From: Myxococcales bacterium
Lineage (GTDB): Bacteria > Myxococcota_A > UBA9160 > JALSIO01
DNA: 9,110 nucleotides
Direction: 5' to 3'
Assembly (NCBI GenBank): GCA_026989995.1
Contig: JALSIO010000767.1
Span: 1-9,110 of the forward strand
Under the pieces are notes generated by a model, which had not been told where the DNA came from, did no database searches, and was given only the letters and a program-made list of their open reading frames with translations. Made by a program: the position numbers and the translations under genes. This document shows, one piece after another, positions 1 to 5,959 of this stretch (positions within the stretch are counted from its first letter, which is position 1; each line of letters starts with the position of its first letter).

Positions 1-117
1 GAGCCCGCACCAGGCCCCCGCCATCACGTGGGTCACGTCGAGGACGCGCACGCCGGCCAGCGGCCCCTCCGCGGTCGAAGCCGGTCCCTCGCGATCGGCT
101 TCGGCGGGCTCCACCAT
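1..117 (-). CDS. CaiB/BaiF (family III) CoA-transferase, N-terminal fragment
   Basis: This is the 5' end of a minus-strand gene, cut by the left edge of the window. The 39 visible residues start with a polar stretch (MVEPAEADREGP) and then read PLAGVRVLDVTHVMAGAWCG. That matches the opening strand and glycine turn of family III CoA-transferases, whose typical start is PLxGxRVLDLTxxxAGPxxG. The family moves CoA between acyl-CoA and free acids, and some members are racemases such as alpha-methylacyl-CoA racemase. The catalytic Asp lies downstream and is not in the window, so the substrate cannot be named. The ATG at 117 is preceded by GGGAGG (125-130 on the plus strand) at good spacing, which supports this start. 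It lies 116 bases downstream of the PilZ-protein stop on the same strand, so co-transcription is possible but not shown. Confidence 0.8.
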   Translation of the reverse strand, partial: MVEPAEADREGPASTAEGPLAGVRVLDVTHVMAGAWCGL

Positions 118-233
118 CCGAATCCCTCCCGGGCCGCGGGGGAGGGAAGCCCGTTCGCAGGGCTCGCGCCAGTCGATACCGGTCCGCCGGTCCGGCGGGC
201 GGCGGCCGCGGGCCCGCGGGCCGCAGGTCGGGC
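118..233. other. Intergenic region with GC-rich inverted repeats
   Basis: This spacer lies between the PilZ-protein stop and the CoA-transferase start. It holds a near-perfect inverted repeat just after the PilZ stop (202-224), a 15-base palindrome CCGCCGG-T-CCGGCGG (184-198), and two head-to-tail copies of CCGGTCCG (179-194). None is followed by a T-run on the minus strand, so none is a classic intrinsic terminator. The G+C content makes short palindromes common here. The CoA-transferase ribosome-binding site (125-130) is the only element I would call functional with some confidence. Confidence 0.4.
202..224 (-). terminator. Possible hairpin terminator after the PilZ gene
   Basis: A strong GC-only stem could form from the inverted repeat that begins about 10 bases past the TAG of the PilZ gene. 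One arm carries a bulged base, and the loop is very short unless the innermost pairs open. The position fits a transcript 3' end. The lack of a U-tract argues against simple intrinsic termination. It could instead protect an mRNA end or be a by-product of base composition. Confidence 0.25.
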
Positions 234-1913
234 CTAGAAGTGGGTCGCCGAGAGGATGCGGGCCACCTCCCGGGCCACCAGCTCCTTGTGGTCCGCCCGG
301 AGGGGGTAGAAGAAGAGGCCGAGGCGGTACAGGGTCTGGCCGTCGCGTTCGAAGCGGGCCTGCCACAGCACCCGCGCGTCGGCCTCCACCAGGGGGCCGT
401 CGGGGGAGAGCCGGAAGCGCAGGTGCACCTCGGTGTTGCGCTCCAGGGGCCGCGAGCTCACCAGGCACATGCCCCCGCAGGAGAGGGTGGAGGCGTACTC
501 CGAGGTCACGACGCCGTCGGCCTCGACGTCCACGGCGAGGAAGACCGGGGCGCGGTCGTAGCGGCGCGTGTAGGCCGTGCGCCCGCGGGCGAGGCTGTTC
601 ACCCGGAAGACCACCTCCTCGGGGATGGCGCTCTTGTCCATCAGGCCGGCCACGCCCACCGCGCGGAGTGCATCGAGGTCGAGTCCACCCCGGTCGAGGG
701 TGGTGATGCCGAGGATGGGCACTTCGCCCATGGCGGGGAGTTCCCGGATCCGGCGCAGAAAGGCGAGATCGCTGGCCTCGCCGGGGCGGATCGGGAGGAT
801 GAGGAGGTCGAGGGGCAGGCGCTCCCGGGAGAGCCGCTCGAGGACGCTTTCCATGGCCGAGCACCGGAGGACCTCGAATCCCTCGGAGTCGAGGATGCGG
901 GAGAGCCGCGCGCGTCCGAACAGGGCGTCTTCCGCGATGAAGATCCGGGGCTGCGCGAGCCGGGTGCCCGGGGCATCGCCCGCGCGCCCCGCCGTGCGCG
1001 CCGAAGCCGCCTTCGCCCCGGCCGGCTCCTCCTTCTCGTCCCCTGCCTCCCCCACCACGTCGGGTCGCTCCCAGAAGGGTGTGCGGGGGCGCGGGAGCGC
1101 GTCCCCTCCCTGCGCCGCGAGGCGCGCGCGCACCTCCGAGCCGAGCTCCGGGCAGGGCAGCTCGATCCTTCCGAGACCGAGGCACACCGCGAGGTGTTCG
1201 AGCGCGACCCGGGCCCGGCGCTCGTCGCCGGCGTCGAGGGCGGCCTGGGTGGCCCACAGGGCGGCATCCGCGTCGCCGGGGCTCTCGCGGAGCCAGCGGT
1301 CGAGGTGGCCCACGGCGCTCTCCGGCTCGCCGAGGGCGAGCAGGGCGAGCCCCCACGTGCGGTGCAGGTGCACGCTTCCACAGCCGAGCGCCGCCGCGCG
1401 CCGGCACGTGGGCACCGCCCGGTCGGGCCGCCCCGAGGCGCGCAGGATCTCCGCGGCCCGGGCGAGCAGCTCGCCGGCCCGCCGGCCGTCTCCGAGCTCC
1501 TCGAAGGCATCGGCGAGCAGGTGCACCGATTCGGCCTCGAGGCGCTGCAGCCCCTGGGTGTTCTCCTCGAGGGTCTCGCGGGCCTCCCGCCGGCACCCCG
1601 CCGCCTCGAGGGAGCGGGCCGCCCGCACGGCGTGTCGGACCGCCTCGTCCTCCCGACCGGCCGCCCGGGCCCGGGCCGAGGCGCGCACCTCCTCGAGGGG
1701 GTTGGGCGCCGGATCGATCGGCTCCGAGGGGCTCGCCTCGTCCCCGGCGAGCGCGCGCGCCGCCTCGGCGAGCTCCCGGACGGCGCGCTCGAGTCGCTCG
1801 GCCCGCCGGCGCAGCTCGCGGAGCTCGGCGGTGGGCTCGGGCCGGTCCCCGTCGATCTCGATCTCGATCTCCCGCAGCGGGATCCCCGCCTCCGGCTCGC
1901 TTCCTGCCGACAC
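234..1913 (-). CDS. TPR-like / pseudo-receiver / PilZ domain regulatory protein
   Basis: A 559-residue soluble protein with no signal peptide or membrane segment. Residues 28-56 are a charged, heptad-like coiled coil. Residues about 90-245 are Ala/Leu-rich helical pairs resembling TPRs. Residues 265-320 are a low-complexity Gly/Ala linker. Residues 323-442 are a response-regulator receiver domain with the acidic pair E328/D329, the switch Thr (T404 or T405) and K427. The phosphoacceptor position after DLLIL is P374, so phosphorylation there is not possible. Residues about 448-555 are a PilZ domain with the arginine motif R450-x3-R454 and TLSCGG at 476-481. The usual Asp/Asn of the [DN]xSxxG motif is Thr here, while Ser478 and the glycines remain. 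PilZ domains bind c-di-GMP or act as protein adaptors. The start is GTG at 1913 with GGGGGA six bases upstream. The gene is divergent from the HEAT-repeat gene. The domain calls are firm; the job of the protein is not known. Confidence 0.85.
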   Translation of the reverse strand: MSAGSEPEAGIPLREIEIEIDGDRPEPTAELRELRRRAERLERAVRELAEAARALAGDEASPSEPIDPAPNPLEEVRASARARAAGREDEAVRHAVRAARSLEAAGCRREARETLEENTQGLQRLEAESVHLLADAFEELGDGRRAGELLARAAEILRASGRPDRAVPTCRRAAALGCGSVHLHRTWGLALLALGEPESAVGHLDRWLRESPGDADAALWATQAALDAGDERRARVALEHLAVCLGLGRIELPCPELGSEVRARLAAQGGDALPRPRTPFWERPDVVGEAGDEKEEPAGAKAASARTAGRAGDAPGTRLAQPRIFIAEDALFGRARLSRILDSEGFEVLRCSAMESVLERLSRERLPLDLLILPIRPGEASDLAFLRRIRELPAMGEVPILGITTLDRGGLDLDALRAVGVAGLMDKSAIPEEVVFRVNSLARGRTAYTRRYDRAPVFLAVDVEADGVVTSEYASTLSCGGMCLVSSRPLERNTEVHLRFRLSPDGPLVEADARVLWQARFERDGQTLYRLGLFFYPLRADHKELVAREVARILSATHF

Positions 1914-2133
1914 CTCGAATCCCCCGCGTCGGGGCCGCGACGCCGCCCGGGTCTCCGGCGCACGGTCCGCACCGCGTGCCGGGTGCTCGGGCTCCCGCTC
2001 TGCCTATCGGATTCCGCCCTGCCGGCTTGAACCGCAGCGGCTGCATCCGGTCTGCCGGCGGGCCTCCGGGCGTCCGGGGCTCGGGGGTTTCCCCGCATCA
2101 AGCCCGTGGGGGCGATCACCCGATGAAAGTGTG
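1914..2133. promoter_or_regulatory. Divergent spacer between PilZ-protein and HEAT-protein genes
   Basis: This 220-base region must hold signals for both divergent genes. I see no sigma-70 pair close to consensus and no sigma-54 -24/-12 element on either strand. TTGAAC at 2027-2032 resembles a -35 box but has no matching -10 box. Visible structure includes a palindrome GCAGC-G-GCTGC (2034-2044), a short hairpin CGGGG-GTTT-CCCCG (2082-2095), and an extended Shine-Dalgarno-like tract GGGGGCGATC (2108-2117). The CCCC of the hairpin could instead pair with the GGGG of that tract. The RBS for the minus-strand gene is GGGGGA beside 1920. Confidence 0.5.
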
Positions 2134-2134
2134 A
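2123..2134 (+). CDS. Three-codon leader ORF overlapping the HEAT gene start
   Basis: ATG AAA GTG TGA encodes Met-Lys-Val and stops in a TGATG overlap with the ATG of the HEAT-repeat gene. The only good Shine-Dalgarno-like tract, GGGGGCGATC at 2108-2117, is spaced correctly for this mini-ORF. Its GGGGG core ends 10 bases before 2123 but 21 bases before the HEAT ATG. This suggests that ribosomes load at the mini-ORF and re-initiate on the downstream gene. The alternative is that the overlap is chance and the HEAT gene starts at the in-frame GTG at 2131 or at the ATG with a poor RBS. Confidence 0.3.
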   Translation: MKV

Positions 2135-4062
2135 TGGCGAATCACCTCGATCCGGACCGAATCCAGCGACTGGTTGCCTCGAAGGACGTCGCCGGCCTCG
2201 AGGCCGCCCTCTTCGAGCTCGCCGGCGCGGGCGCCAACACCAAACCCGTGGTGGTCGCCCTGATCGATGTCGACACGCCGAAGGCGTGGGACGCCATCGG
2301 CCGCTTCCTGGCCCAGAAGCAGACAGCGGCCGTCTCGTTCACCATCGCCGACCTCGAGGAGGTGATCAGCGAAGGTGCGGTGCGGGCCCTCGGTGCCGCG
2401 CTCTCGAACCCGAGCACCACCATCCGGCGCGCCGCGGTGCGCGCGCTCGCGCGCCAGCAGACGGGGCCCGCCGCGCCCCACCTGCTCCGGGCCTCCCGGG
2501 ACCAGATTCCCGAGGTCGCGGAGGCGGCGAAGGCCACACTCCTCCAGCGCCTGCGGGACGACGTGGCCGGCTTCGCCGAGGTGCCCGAGCGCGTGGTCGA
2601 CGGCGTGCTCGGCTACGTGGACGACGCCCGCTGCCTCGAGCTCGTCGAGCCCTCCCATCCCGAGGTGATCCGGGTCTGCGCCGCCAAGCGGCTGGCGCAG
2701 GTGGGCGACGAGGAGGTGGCGGAGATCTTCGCGAACCTCCTGCTCGAAGCGCAGGGCAGGCTCGCGGAGGTGGCCTGGGACGGCCTCGCGAGCTGCCGGA
2801 GCCTGACCTACGCGCAGCTCCTCCCACTGCTCGCCCATCCCGACCCCGGTGCCACCGCACGGGCCATCGCGATCTTTGCGAACTTCGCCGAGCCGGACGA
2901 TGCGCCCATCTTCGCGGCGATGACCCGCGATCCGAGCCGGCAGATCCGCGCGGCGGCCATCACCGGGCTCGCCCGGCTCGGCGGCGCCACGGCCGTCGAC
3001 GCGCTCGCCGCCTCCCTCGGCGACGCGGAGGAGATCCGGAGGCTGGCCATCGATCTCCTCGGCGAGATCGAGGAGAGCACCCCGAAGCTGCGCGAGGCCG
3101 TCGACCACCGCGATCCGGAGATCCGCAAGCGGGCCATGGTGCACCTCGCCAGGCGGGGTGTCGTCGACGAAGAGCTGATGCCCCGCTACTACGAGTTCGT
3201 ACGCGGCGGCGCCACCTGCACGGACACGAGCGACACCGACTACATCGACGGGCTCGCGGCCATCGCCAAGGTGCTCGGCGAGAGGGGCTCGAAGGAGGCG
3301 CTCGGCGCGCTCGCCCAGCTCGCACGGTCGACCATGCGCCGGCTCCGGCGCACGGCGATCGAGGCGATCATGCGCTTCGATCCGGAGGTCCGGGCCGACG
3401 TCCTGCACTCGCTCTCGGACAGCTACGACCAGGACGTGTTCAAGAACGTCGCCTTCGGCCTGTGGGAGATCGAGGATCCCCGGGCCGTGATTCCGCTGAT
3501 CCGGGTGGCGCGCGAGTGTCGCGGCACCGCCCAGGTGCGCGCGAGCAGGATCCTCGCAGGGCTCGACCCCCTCGACGACTGCGACGTTCTGACGGCCCTC
3601 CTCCTCGCGCGCTATCCGGCCGTACGCCGCTACGCGGCCGAGAAGCTCAAGACCCTCGCGGATCCCACCGCCATTCCGGCCCTGCTTCGCGCCTCCCGGG
3701 ACGACGACGTCGACGTTCAGCTCGCGGTCTTCGAGGCGCTCTCGCCCTTCGCCGGCGAACACGAGGAGGTCAAGGAGCGCATGCTCGAGGCCCTGTCCTA
3801 CGGCGACGTGAGCGTGCGCCAGGCCGCCTGCGAGGCACTCGGCGAAGCGCGGTGTGCCGATGCCGTCCCGGCGCTGATCAAGGCACTCCACAACTGCTTC
3901 CTGCGTCCCCGGGCCTCCGAGGCCATTCGGCGGATCGGGGACCGTCTCGGGATCCTCGCCATCCGCCGCCTCGAGCGCCGCGAGAAGATGTTCAAGAAGA
4001 AGGGGATCATCCGGGGTGCCCGCGGTCCGCAGGGCGGCGGCCGGCCGGCGCGCGCGCTCTAG
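2134..4062 (+). CDS. HEAT-repeat domain protein
   Basis: A 642-residue cytoplasmic-type protein, since no signal peptide or membrane helix is visible. It is built almost wholly of helical repeats of about 30 residues. Clear units carry the HEAT pattern of Asp-Pro or Asp before a VRxxAxxAL helix, around residues 92-120, 176-203, 235-262, 265-295, 296-322, 326-345, 410-440, 493-520, 524-550 and 556-583. Residues 355-372 interrupt the pattern with a Thr/Asp-rich segment (TCTDTSDTDYIDG), probably a loop. The last 33 residues (from about 610) are strongly basic and then Gly-rich, and look disordered. HEAT proteins act as scaffolds for protein partners, and no enzymatic motif is seen. ATG at 2134 is chosen because repeat-like sequence begins soon after it; an in-frame GTG at 2131 is a near-equal choice. 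It is followed after 178 bases by the PilB-like ATPase gene on the same strand. A role in assembling or controlling that motor is an inference from position. Confidence 0.85.
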   Translation: MANHLDPDRIQRLVASKDVAGLEAALFELAGAGANTKPVVVALIDVDTPKAWDAIGRFLAQKQTAAVSFTIADLEEVISEGAVRALGAALSNPSTTIRRAAVRALARQQTGPAAPHLLRASRDQIPEVAEAAKATLLQRLRDDVAGFAEVPERVVDGVLGYVDDARCLELVEPSHPEVIRVCAAKRLAQVGDEEVAEIFANLLLEAQGRLAEVAWDGLASCRSLTYAQLLPLLAHPDPGATARAIAIFANFAEPDDAPIFAAMTRDPSRQIRAAAITGLARLGGATAVDALAASLGDAEEIRRLAIDLLGEIEESTPKLREAVDHRDPEIRKRAMVHLARRGVVDEELMPRYYEFVRGGATCTDTSDTDYIDGLAAIAKVLGERGSKEALGALAQLARSTMRRLRRTAIEAIMRFDPEVRADVLHSLSDSYDQDVFKNVAFGLWEIEDPRAVIPLIRVARECRGTAQVRASRILAGLDPLDDCDVLTALLLARYPAVRRYAAEKLKTLADPTAIPALLRASRDDDVDVQLAVFEALSPFAGEHEEVKERMLEALSYGDVSVRQAACEALGEARCADAVPALIKALHNCFLRPRASEAIRRIGDRLGILAIRRLERREKMFKKKGIIRGARGPQGGGRPARAL

Positions 4063-4067
4063 GGTCT

Positions 4068-4133
4068 CCGGGCTTTCCCCGAGGACCCGGCCCGGGGGAC
4101 CGCCCGAGGTGCGCCGGGACCGGGGAAGCCCGG
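4068..4133 (+). repeat. Long-range inverted repeat just after the HEAT gene stop
   Basis: CCGGGCTTTCCCCG (4068-4081) and CGGGGAAGCCCGG (4121-4133) are complementary over 13 pairs with one bulged T. They enclose 39 bases that are themselves GC-rich and foldable. The left arm begins five bases after the HEAT-gene stop. Confidence 0.5.
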
Positions 4134-4140
4134 GCGAGCT

Positions 4141-4173
4141 CCGGGCGGAGATCCCCGCAAGCCCGCCGCCCGG
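4141..4173 (+). repeat. Perfect 8-bp inverted repeat in the PilB-like leader
   Basis: CCGGGCGG (4141-4148) is the exact reverse complement of CCGCCCGG (4166-4173), with a 17-base loop. It lies 55 bases before the RBS of the ATPase gene. Confidence 0.45.
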
Positions 4174-4227
4174 ATGCCGATAAGGAGCGGGGCGACGACC
4201 CGCGGGCGGGCGCCGCTGCCGGGAACC

Positions 4228-4233
4228 GGAGGA
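4228..4233 (+). promoter_or_regulatory. Ribosome-binding site of the PilB-like gene
   Basis: GGAGGA sits seven bases before the ATG at 4241 and fixes this start. It rules out the other-frame ATG at 4174 as a gene start. Confidence 0.8.
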
Positions 4234-4240
4234 CGATCGG

Positions 4241-5959
4241 ATGCCCGATCTGGGGCAGGCCCTCTGTGCCGCCAAGCTCATCACGCCGCAGCAGCTCAAG
4301 GAGGCGAAGGCCGCGGGTGGATCCCTTCCGCGGACCCTGGTCGAAAAGGGCCTCGTCCCCGAGCCCCGGATGGTGGCCGCCGTGGCCCAGGCCTTCGGTC
4401 TCGACAGCGTCCCCGAGGCGGACCTTCGGCCCGCACCGGACGTCGCCGAGCTCGTCCCCCGCGAGGTGATGGAGCGGACCGGCTGCCTCCCGCTGCGCCG
4501 CGAGGGCAACACCGTGGTGGTGGCCACGGCGGATCCCTCCGACGAGCGCGCCGTCACCGAGATCGGCCGGGCGGCCAAGGCGCCCGTCAAGCTCGTGGTC
4601 GCTCCCCCCACCGCGCTCGCCCGCGTCCTCGAGGGCGACTCCGGCGGTCGGGGCGGCTCGGGGGAGATCCCGGGCCCGCCCATCGCCGAGCTGGACGAGA
4701 TCATGAAGAACTCGATCCAGGAGATCAGCGGGGAGGACGCCGACGACTACGAGGACCTCCGCGGGCTCGCGCGCCTCGAGATCAACCGGCTCGACCCCCC
4801 CATCGTCCGGCTGGTCAACGGCATCCTGCTGAAGGCCCTCAAGATGGGCGCCTCGGACCTCCACATCGAGACCCTCGAAGAGGAGATGCGGGTCCGCTAC
4901 CGGATCGACGGAAAGCTCGTCGACGTGCTGCGGATCCCCGGCGACCTCAAGAACTCCGTGGCCAGCCGTCTCAAGATCATGGCCAGCATGGACATCGCCG
5001 AGCGGCGCATCCCGCAGGACGGCGGGATCAAGGTGGCGCTCTCCGACCGCGAGACGATCGATTTTCGCGCCTCCTCGCTGCCCAACATCTACGGCGAGAA
5101 GATGGTGCTCCGGGTGCTCGGCAACAGCGAGCTTCGCCCCAGCGTCGACCACCTCGGCTTCGAGGGGCTGGCTCTCGAGTGGGTGAAGGAGGCGATCGCC
5201 AATCCCTACGGAATGATCGTGGTGACCGGCCCCACCGGCAGCGGCAAGACCACCACCCTCTACACCATCCTGAACCAGCTCAACGACGAGAAGGTCAACA
5301 TCGTCACGGCCGAGGATCCGGTGGAGTACCGCCTCGACGGCATCACCCAGGTCAACGTGCGACCGAGTGCGGGCCTCACCTTCGACGCGGCCCTGCGCTC
5401 CTTTCTCCGCCAGGACCCGGACATCATCCTGGTGGGCGAGATGCGCGACTACGAGACCGCGGCCATCGCCGTGAAGGCCGCGCTGACCGGGCACCTGGTG
5501 CTCTCCACCGTTCACACCAACGACGCGCCGAGCACCGTGGTTCGCCTGGTGGACATGGGCATCGAGCCCTATCTCGTCGCCTCGGCCGTGAAGATCGTGA
5601 TCGCCCAGCGGCTGATGCGGAAGATCTGCGATCAGTGCAAGGTCGAGGTGGATCTCTCCGAGCTCGAGCGCACCGACCTCGACCAGGCGACGCTCGCCTC
5701 GGTGGAGGCCCTCTACCGCGGCGAGGGGTGCGAAAACTGCAACGGGACGGGCTACCGGGGCCGGGTGCCGGTGCACGAGGTGATGGCAGTCAAGACCCGC
5801 GAGATGCGCCGGGCCATCACCGAGGGCGGGACGGAGGTCCAGGTGGCGCAGATCGCCAAGCGCGAGGGGATGCAGAGCCTGGCCGAGTGTGCCATCCAGA
5901 AGGTGAACGCTGGCATCACGACCATCGAAGAGGCCGCCGCAGTCATCGCCGCCGAGTAG
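4241..5959 (+). CDS. pilB: PilB/GspE-family type IV pilus assembly ATPase
   Basis: A 572-residue hexameric secretion ATPase that would power polymerisation of pilins or pseudopilins at the inner membrane. The catalytic set is complete: Walker A GPTGSGKTT (330-338), Asp box TAEDPVEY (356-363), Walker B IILVGEMRD with catalytic E400 (395-403), His box STVHTNDA (422-429), and two CxxC pairs of the zinc-binding C-terminal domain (C463/C466 and C497/C500). The length is close to Myxococcus PilB (about 566). HTNDAP after the His box is more PilB-like than GspE-like, where HTNT/S is usual. Residues 1-60 align with the MshEN c-di-GMP-binding module but have lost the leading Arg of both repeats (D3, S28) and have a shortened spacer. 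Residues 131-185 are an acidic linker. The ATG has GGAGGA seven bases upstream. No pilT, pilC, pilin or gsp gene lies nearby, so the system it serves is unknown. Its last 17 bases overlap the convergent xth gene. The family is certain; PilB rather than GspE is likely. Confidence 0.9.
   Translation: MPDLGQALCAAKLITPQQLKEAKAAGGSLPRTLVEKGLVPEPRMVAAVAQAFGLDSVPEADLRPAPDVAELVPREVMERTGCLPLRREGNTVVVATADPSDERAVTEIGRAAKAPVKLVVAPPTALARVLEGDSGGRGGSGEIPGPPIAELDEIMKNSIQEISGEDADDYEDLRGLARLEINRLDPPIVRLVNGILLKALKMGASDLHIETLEEEMRVRYRIDGKLVDVLRIPGDLKNSVASRLKIMASMDIAERRIPQDGGIKVALSDRETIDFRASSLPNIYGEKMVLRVLGNSELRPSVDHLGFEGLALEWVKEAIANPYGMIVVTGPTGSGKTTTLYTILNQLNDEKVNIVTAEDPVEYRLDGITQVNVRPSAGLTFDAALRSFLRQDPDIILVGEMRDYETAAIAVKAALTGHLVLSTVHTNDAPSTVVRLVDMGIEPYLVASAVKIVIAQRLMRKICDQCKVEVDLSELERTDLDQATLASVEALYRGEGCENCNGTGYRGRVPVHEVMAVKTREMRRAITEGGTEVQVAQIAKREGMQSLAECAIQKVNAGITTIEEAAAVIAAE

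Larger units (their letters stand above)
4063..4240 (+). promoter_or_regulatory. Structured leader between HEAT gene and PilB-like gene
   Basis: This 178-base spacer holds two inverted-repeat hairpins (4068-4133 and 4141-4173). It ends in a strong ribosome-binding site GGAGGA (4228-4233), seven bases before the ATPase ATG. Segment GCCCGG (4128-4133) can pair either back with CCGGGC at 4068-4073 or forward with CCGGGC at 4141-4146. The forward pairing would break the second hairpin. No promoter consensus is recognisable and there is no T-run after either hairpin. The spacer may therefore be a structured mRNA leader or an internal processing site rather than a terminator. It does not match the c-di-GMP riboswitch pattern I would look for. 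Confidence 0.35.

Noticed and set aside
179..194. Two tandem copies of CCGGTCCG as an operator or a short repeat array
   Set aside because: There are only two eight-base copies in very GC-rich DNA, with no further copies nearby. Chance is sufficient.
240..2030. A 596-codon open frame on the plus strand, opposite the PilZ protein gene
   Set aside because: Its translation is Gly/Ala/Pro/Arg/His-rich with no recognisable domain, and it lies antisense to a protein with clear receiver and PilZ motifs. Long antisense frames are expected at this G+C content.
2027..2055. A sigma-70 promoter built on TTGAAC
   Set aside because: No acceptable -10 hexamer lies 16 to 18 bases downstream, and the spacing region is GC-rich.
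577..2133. A possible 519-residue N-terminal extension of the HEAT protein in the same open frame
   Set aside because: The extension is Ser/Arg/Ala-rich with no domain, runs antisense to the PilZ protein gene and covers the divergent spacer. HEAT-like sequence begins only after 2134.
4063..4240. A c-di-GMP riboswitch controlling the ATPase gene
   Set aside because: It would fit the theme, but I find none of the conserved GEMM-type core sequence in the spacer.
2116..4704. An 862-codon open frame on the minus strand, opposite the HEAT gene and the ATPase 5' end
   Set aside because: Its composition is that of an antisense shadow of a GC-rich gene. The opposite strand has regular HEAT repeats and a good RBS-supported ATPase start.
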